Assembly (NCBI GenBank): GCA_028753945.1
Contig: JAPNXP010000002.1
Coordinates: 3,534,001 to 3,598,000, forward strand
Direction: 5' to 3'
Length of the DNA: 64,000 bases
Source: Hexactinellida sp. DTS-2022
Taxonomy: Eukaryota > Porifera > Hexactinellida
Shown here piece by piece: positions 48,507 through 61,199 of this stretch (position 1 is its first letter; each line of letters starts with the position of its first letter). The position numbers and the translations under genes were made by a program. The notes beneath the pieces were generated by a model. The model made no database searches, was not told the origin of the DNA, and saw only the letters and a list, made by a program, of their open reading frames with translations.

Positions 48507-50724
48507 TGTGTCCACAAGAGAGAACATGCTTCTCAAGTGTACTAACAATTTTCACTCGACTGACTCAACATCATCGAGCAAACATCCTCGGATATTCACA
48601 CAATCAGGGAATACTTGTACCAGAACGTGGTGCGAAGCAACAAGTGAAGAAATAAATCCATCTTTAGAGTGATCCACCAATTGGGTAAACCCTGCCCGAG
48701 TGCATTTCAAGCGAGATTCAGAGGGCTGAAAAAATACGTGCGAAACTTCATCAGCATGAGTCGACTTGAGGCATAGCATTGGTGTCGAGTTGGCTCTAAA
48801 TAATTTTGAAATCTTTCCTGCATCATCCTCATAGTAGATGGCAGCTGCTATCCTACGTTCTTGTAGGGATGCAAAATAAGAGGGTAAGAGATCGCGCTCA
48901 AAACATGGAAATGGAATAGAAACATAACTTTCAACTATAGTTTTAATAGCCTCTCTCAGTTCACGACAGTCATGCAGGCTTAACAAAGGATTAATGATCA
49001 GATAATTGACCACCATAACAATAACCTCCTGAGGTAGATACTCCATGAGAATCGAGGGGAAAATTGTAAAATATAGCGAAATTGACCTAAAGAAAAAAAT
49101 TAAACATAATAATCATCAGAAGCAAACGTTTCCTATTTAAACCGCAGATGATGGATACCAACAGATAGATCGCTTCGCTTAGTCGGCCGTTCCGCGGAGT
49201 GTTACGCAATTGTTTAACAAAACATGATAAGCAGTATCATGAATCCAAGATTGGATTTTATGATCAATAATAACCAATCAAGTATGCATGCAGAATACAA
49301 ACGATTATATATCAGTATATTAGGTTGCAAACAATCAATAGAAATACATATTGAACCAAGAGGATAGCTTCAAATGGGCATACCTAATTTGTTTTCGATA
49401 CTGAATGAAATAAATAAACTAAACTGAATCTAAGTGGCAAAATAAATAAAATTTTAATTACCTGTTAATAGGATAACGATAATAGAAGGACTGAATTACG
49501 CTATTCATCACAGAATTCACTACATCTACCATACCAACGATGAGCAGAGAACGAGTCTCATCATCAAGTTCGACAAAAATCTGGTCATCAGAAGTGAATG
49601 GGTTACAAATAGCCAAAATTTGGCCAAAATCAGAAGTCAGAAGGGCATAGTCTGAAGGTGATAGCTCGAGTATTTGCTCTGACACCTATAAACATAAGTA
49701 CACACAAATAAGTTGAGTAGTTTAACATGCTTATAGGACAACTCTGTAAATTGGTGGACGAAGAAGGAGTCGCAGTTGACAAAATTTCCAATCAAACGCA
49801 ATCAGGCGCGGCCAGGCTGGCCAGGCTGGCTTGATAAAAGGATGCCATTTTTCCGGAATAAAACAGAGATCTTACATATCAAAGACAAGTACAATTGTTA
49901 CAAATCAAAATGCTTATTAATATTAATTTCATAGATAGTTCATATCGAGTGTTATGATTATTAGATCCAGGTCTATATCACCATGAAAAAATCGGACAGA
50001 TAAAAAAAGTGGAGGGGAATCTCATCGCCCAATCATAGCTGCTTTGAACAGTACACCGGTATTTCAATTTTTAGATAATATACGGTACAATAAGTTAAAA
50101 GAAAAGTAAAATTTAGAAAAGAAATGCATACAATTAATTAACCTGTGAAATGACGGTTGATTCAAATTGACGAATAAACCGTTCGTGGTCAATCACGAGC
50201 TTCAATTTGAATTGGCCAGGGAGGTAGAAATATCGTCCATCGCGCAACGAAAAGTATTCAATTCACTAAGGAAAGTTTTTTCAATATAATTGAAAAGCAG
50301 CTGGGACATATGGAATGATTCGCTCCTAGAAAGTAAGTAAAACAATGCATAAAAAAATATTCGAGTCGATCAAACAAAGAATTACAAGTATACTCACATG
50401 GTTTTGAAGAAAAATGAAAGAGGTCGAGGTGGGAATGAAAGAAGTGTGAAGAGAGAAGGTTTTCAAGTGTAGAATTGTCCAAAAGAGAAAAAATAGACCG
50501 CTATAAAAGCCAATAAAGAACTTCCAATACTGTGAAGCAATGTACAAAATAAAAATAAATAAAACTAAACAAAACATTTGAGAATTTTGGACAACGCGGC
50601 GAACCTTATTGTCCGCCGCTAGGGCGGGATCCTTGTCGATCCCTACCCTGACCCTAAATCCCAAAATAGATACAAACATACAGAAATAGTTATAGACAAA
50701 AGATATATACGTCAGATTCTTCCG
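48507..50724 (-). pseudogene. 'Gene 2', inverted copy, premature stop in exon C
   Basis: Exon 1 ends at 50398 (ACCAT before GTGAGTA), exon A 50143-50325, exon B 49462-49685, exon C from 49086 down to about 48510. Exon lengths equal those of the left copy (183 and 224 nt). Exon B is intact here. Exon C has a TGA (DDVESVE*KLL) where the left copy has AGA, and similarity ends near 48507, before the exon's donor. The exon A to C reading frame is continuous across both splice joints. The ATG is again made by joining exon 1 to exon A. Confidence 0.65.
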
Positions 50725-51526
50725 TACTCATTTAATCAAACGAGTATGACAAACAAGTGTAACGAAACAATGAAGTCGCACTAACCATGGAATTGGGAAG
50801 AAACGCCTGAATTAACAATATGGGAATGTCAACCGAATGTTACAACGAAAACCAAGTCCACTCGATGACATAACTTAGATAAGACCATACATGGCTATAG
50901 ATGATGTAGACAGACAGAGTGACCCAAGTGCTGTTAGAAGCCAAAAGGGAAATATTGGGCAATAAAAAAACTAATTTATTTGAACAGAAGAAAAAAAATA
51001 TTCTAAGGCATAAAAGGAAACAAATAGAGAAACTACACCGTCTACACGATATAATGAATATTCTCAGGAATGCTTTTTAGTAGTACACATATGCAATTGG
51101 TCAACTAATCAACAGTTGGGACAATCTATTAACACCTATTGCTCGGATTAACAAAATGTAGGGAAAAGTAATGCCAGCCAATATATTGACAAGCTGGCGA
51201 TTATAAGAATATGAAGAAAAATTGGGGAATAATTTATACAAGTTGCTCTGTGGGGAGAAAAATGTACATTTGATATCGGAGCCTGGGAGTATGAACCAAA
51301 TGGAATCAGTGATGTAGGTATAAGGAAAGCTATGTTTTTAAACTAACAGAAAAAACGACAAACTTAACAAATTACTAACAAATAGTGTGGACCCTAGTAG
51401 CCGTCCCGTAGGGAGAATAATCCAAGGCGATGCCTGAACCCCAAGAAATACACTAGCACACATACATACATTCAGAAGTGAACATGAACACATAAGTTAT
51501 ATAATATGTATTATAATTAAAGTTAT

Positions 51527-52147
51527 TTATTCAACAATATAAATTAACTTAGGAATTTTCTTCTTATTTCTAAGAACAGTAACGTCCTGCAAGTCTGGAG
51601 AATTGGTATGGCCACAAGCATCGATTCCAACGTCAGGAATGGAGGAGGAAATCTTAATAGAGTCATCCAAAGCACCTAGTTCGACTTCGGGGATTGTTGT
51701 TTGCGAGGGAATGGAGGAACCGATCTGAAGCAATGACACCTGGGATTGAAGAGATGCAATCTCATCAGCCTGATGGCTAATAGCCTCCTGAAAATGCTTC
51801 CCGATGGTCATAGTAACTTGCTGAACGATAGACTCTTGTAACTCCGCTATCAGGGACACTTTACCTTTCCTTATTTCGTCAATGATATCCTCCTTCATTG
51901 ATTCCAATTCAGTCCGGGTGACTGAAGTTGGCTCCAAGGGAATAACTGACTCAGGACAAAGTGTGTGGACAGAGCGATCAGAATGAGACTTTACCGAGAC
52001 TGACATTGACTGGTTCATAGAATTAGGCTCAGGTATATTCTGGTCAGTAACAATCGGGACAGGTTGTGTGACATTGACAGAAGAGGATTTACAGCACGAC
52101 ATGAATGATTTGAGGATTTTGCGCGAAACTCCAAATATAGTTTTCAT
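51527..52147 (-). CDS. Coiled-coil protein of the recombinase element, intact copy
   Basis: 206 residues from ATG at 52147. The N-terminus (MKTIFGVSRKILKSF, then CC) is basic with a Cys pair; residues about 70-140 form a predicted coiled coil (ESMKEDIIDEIRKGKV, HQADEIASLQSQVSLL); the C-terminus is polar and ends KKKIPKLIYIVE. No known domain. The copy at 35545 is damaged at its 5' end. It sits directly upstream of gene 2 in this arm, in the same orientation, whereas in the left arm the recombinase genes lie between. A structural or DNA-bridging accessory role is possible but unsupported. Confidence 0.55.
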   Translation of the reverse strand: MKTIFGVSRKILKSFMSCCKSSSVNVTQPVPIVTDQNIPEPNSMNQSMSVSVKSHSDRSVHTLCPESVIPLEPTSVTRTELESMKEDIIDEIRKGKVSLIAELQESIVQQVTMTIGKHFQEAISHQADEIASLQSQVSLLQIGSSIPSQTTIPEVELGALDDSIKISSSIPDVGIDACGHTNSPDLQDVTVLRNKKKIPKLIYIVE

Positions 52148-52564
52148 ACGCTAACTTATAGATTAGATCAGATATGCGATATAACCTTAAATTATAGTTT
52201 GGGTTTTGATATTTTGTTGTGCAAAAACATTTACTATTTTTGGCGAAATATCAGATTTTATATGACTACATAAGTGGCTACAGCCAGGAGGGCTACTATT
52301 TGAACGTTTAACAGATTATATATTAGATTATATCGCTTATTAAATACAAATACAAATCTTAATATTCAAAAGATGTCAAAGGCAATGTCAAATGCAGGAA
52401 AATATGGGCAACACAACAAATTAAGCCAAATGATCTGGCAACTAAGCAAATAATCTTTGAATAGCATTATGAATAACAAAATCAAACCGTGAAACATCTA
52501 AACCTTTGATATTTTCTGCCTCAAGTTACAAAATATATACAAATACAGTCGACTCCTTTAATAG
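52148..52564. other. No gene recognised
   Basis: AT-rich. Homology to the left arm ends just upstream of the ATG at 52147. ACAGTCGACTCC at 52545 looks like a pogo-type terminus, but no partner was found. Confidence 0.4.
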
Positions 52565-53239
52565 AGCCACTGCTTAAAGAATATACCAAAGATATGTGCA
52601 TGTTCCTCTCCGAACAGTATAGATCATGCTCTGATATGTAAAAAGGGTGGTTTCGTATCGCTCCGACACAACCAGATCAGAGATTTAGAAGCACATTGGC
52701 TTTCAGAAGTATGTAAAGGAGTCGAAACAGAGCCAAAGTTGATTCCATTGACTGGGGAAACATTTGAGCACAAAAGCACTAGCACAGCACCTGAGGCCAG
52801 ACTTGATATCCTTGCCAGAGGGTTCTGGAGTAGTTTGGATAGGACATTTTTTGATGTCCGTGTTCTCCACCACGGGTGTAAGTCAAATGATTGTGGGAGC
52901 TTAGTTAAGGTATATGAGAAACACGAGACAGAAAAAAAAGATTTGTATAACCACAGAATCTTAGAGGTAGAAAAATCTTCTTTTACCCCCCTAGTTTTTT
53001 CAACCAGCGGTGGCATGGGCAAAGAAGCGGATAAATTTCACAAAAGGCTTGCATCACTCCTTGTTAGCAAAAGAGGAAACTCTTATAGTGATATAATGGC
53101 CTACATTAGAAGAAAACTCCGCTTCTCAATCCTTCGCACCACGCTAATGGCTGTTCGGGGCTATAGAGGTACACCAGGCAGCAGGGATAATGAAAATAGT
53201 GATATAAACACTATACCCTATAGCAAGCAATTTTATTAG
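52565..53239 (+). pseudogene. C-terminal piece of a retroelement-type polyprotein
   Basis: Open from 52565 (no ATG needed) to 53239. A CxC...H...C motif (CACSSPNSIDHALIC), then KKGGFVSLRHNQIRDL, ARLDILARGFW, RTFFDVRVLH, EKKDLYNHRILEVE, SFTPLVFSTSGGM and a helical end. This order is common at the C-terminus of transposon-derived proteins in corals, sponges and other invertebrates, from memory; the spaced acidic residues recall a PD-(D/E)XK nuclease. The upstream reverse transcriptase is absent, so I treat it as a truncated copy. Confidence 0.6.
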
Positions 53240-53358
53240 ATGTAGATATATTTTAATCTTTACTGTAAATATTCACTTGTCGAGTAATTTTTCCTTTTTC
53301 CTTTTTTCCTGTACGCGTATAAATTATTTCACTTATTAAACTTATTCTTCCCCGTTCT

Positions 53359-55401
53359 TATAATAACTGAATAATAACAGGGAACTTAGTTGAATTTTAC
53401 TGTAGCGAAATAAGTATTAGATTAAACTATTTACATAAATAGAAACTGATTTGTTATAATGGAGGTAGTTAAAACGAATCAGTATGCTGGAATATGGAAT
53501 ATAAATATCACTAAGGTACAGTCCAACCAGTGAAGTTCCAATATACAAATTTTTCCGCTAATGGATACTTAACTTTGTGTTTGGACCGCATATTAGGAAC
53601 CTCTGTTAAGATATTGGTGATACAAATATTCATTATCAAATAGGATAAATACGGTGTCAGAAATGCATGGCTATTCATTGGATGCATGAATTTTCTCCCA
53701 CCCATTAATAGATTACTGTCTCAGATAGGCATTCTATAATGCACACTTGACAACTGATAAAGACACTAATTTCAATTTATACTAACTAAAACATTGTAAT
53801 TTAATTGGTTTATGGTTATATAACTTTTGGGAGGGAAGATGCGAATAATTTTCTTAGAAATTTAATTCAACTAGGGCCTAGATAAGGTATTCCCTACACT
53901 TCTGCCAAATTTCAAGTTTACAGATTTTACCAGTACCTCAAATAATTCTGGACCATCAGACAAAAAAATAATTGTGATCTAATATAAAATATAATTAAAA
54001 AGTTAAAATAAATCCACTAACGAGTCAAACCACATTCATCGAATGAATAGTTAAAACCACAGGATTGGACGAGAGTTAAATAAAACTAATTTGTGTAGGT
54101 AACGGAGGAGAGAATGGGAATTCAGGTTAGAGAAATTTGCCCAATATGTACAAACAGAACTAATTATAGTACCCAGGTGACGCCTGAATAAATTCTCACA
54201 GATCACAGAAAGTTGATTGGAAATGCACATTACAAACTATTGTGAATTGAAGTTATTGAACATAGTAATAAGACATAACATTATAAGGTCCATGGTATAG
54301 TAACATTATATAACATAATTCAAACAATAACGAAACAATCAAATCATAATTCCTTACTAGAACTTCAATACCAAGTGATTAACAGTTGACAGTAATAGAA
54401 TAGAAGGTTATATTACTTATAGTATAATAGATGCAATATTATGTAAGCAGTTCTGGAGAATAGCAAATGTTTGAAAATCTGCTTCAGGGAATAGTATGGT
54501 AAGACTGATCTGGAGAAAAAAAAGAACACTGTTAACAACGTCTAAAAAAGAGTAAAACTAATAGAATATAAATACAAATGTAAGCATAGGGGTCATAAAG
54601 AAATGTCTGATTGTTAAAAAAATGTTATAACGTCTAAATATTCAAATGATAGAAAAGTTATTGAAAAGCTTCCCCAAATTTTGGACTTGGAAAAACTGAG
54701 GGTTATTTAGGTGTTACCTTTCGTAACTACACTATTAACTAAAACTGGTTTGTTGTCTAGACATCAATACCAGTTTGAAACATGGGAATAGTTAACGCAA
54801 TAAACGTGTAGACTAGTACACTAAATATAATCCGTTTGAGACATAAAGAAACATGAGCTAGCCAGCTAGGAGGTGTGAGGTTCGAAATATTGCAAGTATA
54901 AATCAATCCGTCAATAAATAAATAATAAACAAATAAATAAACCAATAAATAAATAAATAAATAAGGAACAGATAAACTTACATGATGTATAGGTGTGGAG
55001 TGGTATAAATAATACAGAAGTTGTCCAGTAGATGGAGAGGATATAACTTGATAGTCTTTGTCTGAGCAAACGGAGCTTCTCGAGAGACGACACCGGTCGA
55101 TAGATTCCATGTTATGAACCAAGCGGGATTCAGGTACGTGAAGGTAATTCTCCAATCGCATAGAGAGGAATTAATGAGCGATTTGATTTAGAATACATTT
55201 GAAATTTAGTTTTTTTGACAATGGCTTTTTAATCCCAACGGGTTTTATTGCAAGTCAAATTCTTGTGTTTACCTCAAACACGAGGAGGAAAAGATTTCTA
55301 CATAACAAAATTTAAATGATGTGCAAATAACTTTGCTGGAAGATTTTCAGTTAGTACAAATGTTATAACAACTCACTTACAGGAATACAGTCAGTAGAGA
55401 A
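53359..55401. repeat. 2-kb direct repeat, copy 1
   Basis: Matches 59161-61199 almost base for base, in the same orientation. It includes a minus-strand exon candidate ending CATCAT before GTAAGTTT (about 54989-55110; SLEKLRLLRQ or VHNMESIDRC depending on frame) and AAATA repeats. A third, diverged piece of the same exon region is at 55560-55690. Confidence 0.9.
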
Positions 55402-56891
55402 ATAAAGAGGAGACAAACATCTCACAAATTAACAGATAAATTCAGGGAGATCTCCAGGTAACAAGATTAACCGTTAGTACAAGTGTCAAACCGAATCCCA
55501 TACCTGAATAGCGTCTGTAGCTCAGATAAAAGAGCGTAAACTTTTCACAAAAAGAGGGAGAACGATCGTATGAGCAAACAGAACTTTTCGAGAGAAGTTA
55601 GAGCTTGATGGATTCCATGTTATGAACTAATTGGGATCCAGCTATGTTAATGTGTTTCTTCATTCGTATTGAGAGGAATTAAGAAGCTGATTTTATTGAA
55701 AATTAGAATACAGGCTAAATCGAGTGCTAGTGTTCTTTAGTCTCATCTGGTTTTGGGGCCGTGAAATCAATGTCTTTAAAAGTCGTAATTCCATTATATA
55801 ATTTGAAAGGTACTTGTCTTCCGATGATTTGTCATATTGAGGTTTTTTGTCTATCGGGGGATATAAATAATTGCTCAAAGAATATCAAAACAGATAGAAG
55901 GAATCATCAGGAAATGCGTTACATACCGGTCTCAGGTCAAAGGGTGTAAACATCAACTAAATTCAGGGAGACTGCTGGGCTCTGTCTGTTATCACCAAAT
56001 ACTGAAAACACCATAAATGGAAAGGTAAATAAATATAATTAGTGCAAGATTAATTAAGCACCTGTTATACTTTCATCTGGTCGGCTCTGCTCTCAAACAT
56101 ATATAATATATGTTTTCCATCACACCTACTGAACAAATATTTCCTTTGAAACTTGTGTCCTCTGCACAACCTGTGTAGCATCCTAACTCCTACGGTAAAG
56201 AGCTGAGAAGCACGGTTGAATGGAAAACCAGTTACGAAACGGAACTTACTCGAGTCAAACTTGAGAGCTATTGGTCATATCCGGACACGACACAGAATGA
56301 TCGAATGCTTCCTATGGAATGTCCTATAGAGCAGCCAGATAAGGGAGTTACGGGAGTATCAGGTAGGAGGAACATACGTACCTGATCAAATACATTGATA
56401 ACCGTCTTTACACTGTTCACTTTTGAACTGGGAAAATCTTGCATGTTGCTTTCACTTACATATCGTATTAGCGGAATATGTCGAGCTGTTTTTAATGTAT
56501 TTGTGATATTTCTCCACGTATTAAACTTTAAGACTAGTTTCTTAAATTAATCGAGTCAAACGAGTGTATATACGTATAATTCGAGTTGCTATCTAGCAGC
56601 TAGTGAAGTCGTAAGTTTTTACTAGTAAAGTGTGTTTCATGGAAATTCACCATATAAAACGAAGAAAATCTCAGGTAACCAATTACTAAATTGCGGTTGC
56701 GCTAGTGAGAGGGGAAATGCTTACTCCGCCTTTAGAGATAAACCAATAAAAGAAAAGCACAAAGTGGGGGGATTAAATAAAAATTATAATAAATTATTTT
56801 AATAAAATAGATTGTCCATTATCTAGAGGAGAAAAGGTGATGAACTACCAATGCTATAGATTGCTTTGCTATTGACATAAGGTATACTTAC
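55402..56891. other. Spacer between the direct repeats, part 1
   Basis: 55560-55690 is a diverged copy of the exon region in the flanking 2-kb repeats (GTTCATAACATGGAATCC on the minus strand). The rest has no recognised gene. Confidence 0.4.
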
Positions 56892-58136
56892 ATTAAAAAT
56901 TATCTCGAAAGAGTCTAGAGGAAAAATATAAATATAATATAATGCAAACGTGAATTCCAAGCCAGCTGATCCAGACATTTCACTGATATGACCGAATTTC
57001 CCGAAACTTGTTAAAACTAATGTCAATATACTTTACTAATCCTTACTTTGTCACTACTGGTGTCAAATGTTACAAACCTTATGCTAAAATTGATGGAGGC
57101 ACGATGATACAGTTGTTTGGGAACCAAAAATTATAGTCCAAACGTCAAACGTCAAACGATCAAATTGAGACCCCAATAAGAAAACAACGCGATTTAATGA
57201 TATGTGAATACATTGCTAATAATATTAGATTTTACTTACTTTTTGTTATCCGTTTTGAAATTCTAAAGGAAAATAATAGATGAAATGCAAAGTGATAATG
57301 CGTACGAGTTATTGGCATTTGAATTACAGTCGAAACGGGCTATTTTTTTGTTTTTTTTAAGAAAATCCAATAGTTAGAATAAACGGATTGAAAATAAAAC
57401 AAAATTGGAATTTATTATAAATTTAGAATAAATAGTTATTTAGAAAAAACCGGTTTAGACTGTACTTACTTTAATTTGGGGTCGAGTATTTTCCAATCTA
57501 GAGGGGAATAACACGAAGAACTACAATATGATATCGAGTGCAGCAATACAGCAGAATCCCGATCATCCAAAAGTTTGGATAAAATGAGGCGGCATGAAGT
57601 GGGTGGGTTATATTTGAATAAATTAATTGACTATCAACTAATACATTGTGAAGTGCAGACTAGTAGTAGAATGTGTTCAGAATAACGTAGAACGATTTAT
57701 TTATGATAGAAAATTGCTCGGATACACCGAGTTGAAATAAATCGATCGGATAATCAGGAGTCTGTTGTATTGGTTTTGAATTACTTACATTTCAAAAGCA
57801 GCATCGCCATTCTAGAAGAAATGTGATAAAACACAATTTGATTTCATTTTCCATTTCTATTCTAATTAGATTTTACTTACTTTTCTGTTCGAGATCTCTG
57901 TAGAAATAGTAGGAATAGTAAATCAACATCGCGGAGAGGAAGTAAAGTAATATTACAGGGTTTAATTGGGTTGCAGTCACGGGGCTAAAGTTTTGTCATT
58001 TCAGTTTTACAATTACAGGCGCTAAAGACTTAGGCGCTAACGATTTAAATCCTGAGATGATACATTTCCCAGTATAGGAAATTTGTCTAATTTGTACTAT
58101 CAATTACCTGGGCGCTACCGGGTTGACTCCTAGAAA
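56892..58136 (-). other. Cluster of micro-exon-like signals
   Basis: On the minus strand, short segments are bounded by a TAG/CAG acceptor and a GTAAG(T) or GTAAT donor: about 58108-58136 (22 nt), 57881-57897 (17 nt), 57789-57811 (23 nt), 57470-57497 (28 nt), 57240-57262 (23 nt), 57046-57083, and 56892-56914 (23 nt). Donors are close to consensus. No protein can be assigned, and chance matches in AT-rich DNA are not excluded. Confidence 0.3.
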
Positions 58137-59160
58137 ATAAAATGGCATAAATTGCGAAATAGGAATGTCAAAAATATAACATTTAGTTTTGAGAACAACA
58201 GCAATGATTACGTTTATTGAGTGCTGTAATACAGCAATACGATATGCGATAGTTTCATCGACATAATGCTAGCCATTTACTAGCATAATTCAATAGTTAA
58301 AACTTAAAAGTAAATAAAAGTAATTATCTCGAGCTCGGTCGGTAACCCGAATCAGGTTGAATATTGAAAACAAAACGAAAAGTATAATGCTGTGTAGATA
58401 CACCGAAGCTCAATCAAACGTGTTCATGTTGATAATGCAATAAAACTAATCCATAGTAATTCATTTCACAATGACTAGCTAGCTGAAAAATATTTAGGTT
58501 TCCAGACTTTCCACATAGCTAGGTATAAAGGAGCTATGGAGAGGAAGAAATTGTGACTCTAATCTGCAAATTAGCATAATCCCAGGTTGTAAAAACAGGG
58601 AGTGCATTGAAATTTGTATAAATATGTGAAAGGTTTTACCTCTCTACTCAATTAAACTTTTAAAGATGTTTAGTTGAATTACCATGGGTAAAGTTAAAGG
58701 CTAGAGCTAGATAATGTAACTCATACAGATACCCGAGCTAAACAATAAATATATGATAGTGAATTAGACTAACCATTACCTGAGATTGTCAAACATGTTG
58801 GGGGTCCCCCTACAAAAAATGAGGGGGACCCCTGATGTTATTGTTGTTGTTGTTGTTGTTTCCATTGCTAATAAATCAAAAATAGGACGTAGTTATAGTA
58901 TAGTGCTCAGCAATAATATTATATAGCGGGTTAGTAATTTAGAATTATTTAAACAAGCCGCTTGTTCGCACTCACATCATACACTCAAGCTTCTCAGCAG
59001 CGGCCTTCGTTTGTATTTAAAGCAAATTCCTTTACCTGTGTTGTATTTAGATAAATTTTAAATATAAACTTAAAATTTAAAGCTTTTATTGTTACTAAAA
59101 AATGAGTCAATCTAATCCTTGGATTATTGATAATATCAATTGTGATTTGAAATATCAATA
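58137..59160. other. No gene; stem-loop and TTG tract
   Basis: 58801-58832 is a perfect stem-loop, GGGGTCCCCCT / AGGGGGACCCC around a 10-base loop. (TTG)n follows at 58841-58860. The rest is featureless. Confidence 0.55.
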
Positions 59161-61199
59161 TAATAACTTGAATAATATAGGGAACTTAGGTGGATTTACT
59201 GTAGCGAAATAAGTATTAGATTAAACTATTTACATAAATAGAAACTGATTTGTTATAATGGAGGTAGTTAAAACGAATCAGTATGCTGAAATATGGAATA
59301 TAAATATCACTAAGGTACAGTCCAACCAGTGAAGTTCCAATATACAAATTTTTCCGCTAATGGATACTTAACTTTGTGTTTGGACCGCATATTAGGAACC
59401 TCTGTTAAGATATTGGTGATACAAATATTCATTATCAAATAGGATAAAAACGGTGTCAAAAATGCATGGCTATTCATTGGATGCATGAATTTTCTCCCAC
59501 CCATTAATAGATTACTGTCTCAGATAGGCATTCTATAATGCACACTTGACAACTGATAAAGACACTAATTTCAATTTATACTAACTAAAACATTGTAATT
59601 TAATTGGTTTATGGTTTTATAACTTTTAGGAGCGAAGATGCGAATAATTTTCTTAGAAATTTAATTCAACTTGGCCTAGATAAGGTATTCCCTACACTTC
59701 TGCCAAATTTCAAATTTACCGATTTACCAGTACCTCAAATAATTCTGGACTATCAGACAAAAAAATAATTGTGATTTAATATCAAATATATTAAAAAGTT
59801 AAAATAAATCCACTAACGAGTCAAACTACATTCATCGAATGGATAGTTAAAACCACAGGATTGGACGAGAGTTAAATAATACTAATTTGTGTAGGTAACG
59901 GAGGAGAGAATGGGAATTCAGGTTAGAGAAATTTGCCCAATATGTACAAACAGAACTAATAATAGTAACCAGGTGACGCCTGAATAAATTCTCACAGATC
60001 ACAGAAAGTTGATTGGAAATGCACATTGCAAACTATTGTGAATTGAAGTTTTTGAACATAGTAATAAGACATAACATTATAAGGTCCATGGTATAGTAAC
60101 ATTATATAACATAATTCAAACAATAACGAAACAATCAAAACATAATTCCTTACTAGAACTTCAATACCAAGTGATTAACAGTTGACAGTAATAGAATAGA
60201 AGGTTATATTACTTATATAATAGATGCAATAATATGTAAGCAGTTCTGGAGAATAGCAAATGTTTGAAAATCTGCTTCAGGGAATAGTATGGTAAGACTG
60301 ATCTGGAGAAAAAAAAGAACACTGTTAATAACGTCTAAAAAAGAGTAAAACTAATAGAATATAAATACAAATGTAAGCATAGGGGTCATAAAGAAATGTC
60401 TGATTGTTAAAAATATGTTATAACGTCTAAATATTCAAATGATAGAAAAGTTATTGAAAAGCTTCCCCAAATTTTGGACTTGGAAAAACTGAGGGTTATT
60501 TAGGTGTTACCTTTCGTAACTACACTATTAACTAAAACTGGTTTGTTGTCTAGACATCAATACCAGTTTGAAACATGGGAATAGTTAACGCAATAAACGT
60601 GTAGACTAGTACACTAAATATAATCCGTTTGAGACATAAAGAAACATGAGCTAGCCAGCTAGGAGGTGTGAGGTTCGAAATATTGCAAGTGTAAATCAAT
60701 CCGTCAATAAATAAATAATAAACAAATAAATAAACCAATAAATAAATAAATAAATAAGGAACAGATAAACTTACATGACGTATAGGTGTGGAGTGGTATA
60801 AATAATACAGAAGTTGTCCAGTAGATGGAGAGGATATAACTTGATAGTCTTTGTCTGAGCAAACGGAGCTTCTCGAGAGACGACACCAGTCGATAGATTC
60901 CATGTTATGAACCAAGCGGGATTCAGGTACGTGAAGGTAATTCTCCTATCGCATAGAGAGGAATTAATGAGCGATTTGATTTAGAATACAGTCGAAATCG
61001 AATGTTTTGACAATGGCCTGTTTGTCTCACTGAGTTTATTGCAAGTCAAATTCTTGTGTTTACCTCAAACACGAGGAGGAAAAGATTTCTACATAACAAA
61101 ATTAAAATGATATGCGAATAACTTTTCTGGAAGATTTTCAGTTATTACAAGTGTTTTATAACAAGTCACTTACAGGAATACAGTCTGTAGAGAAATATA
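59161..61199. repeat. 2-kb direct repeat, copy 2
   Basis: Copy of 53359-55401. On the minus strand it ends with ACTGTATTCCT between a CTACAG acceptor and a GTAAGTGA donor (about 61160-61195), an 11-nt micro-exon candidate whose acceptor is lost in copy 1. Confidence 0.9.

Larger units (their letters stand above)
48507..52147. repeat. Right arm of the large inverted duplication
   Basis: Inverse of the left arm, lacking the recombinase segment. The two blocks meet at 50725-50746, inside an imperfect palindrome. Confidence 0.85.

Noticed and set aside
55505..55580. tRNA-like D arm (GTAGCTCAGATAAAAGAGC)
   Set aside because: The anticodon and T arms do not pair; only the D arm matches, so no tRNA is called.
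53359..61199. LTR retrotransposon with 2-kb LTRs
   Set aside because: No primer-binding site, polypurine tract, TG/CA ends or gag/pol ORF between the repeats.
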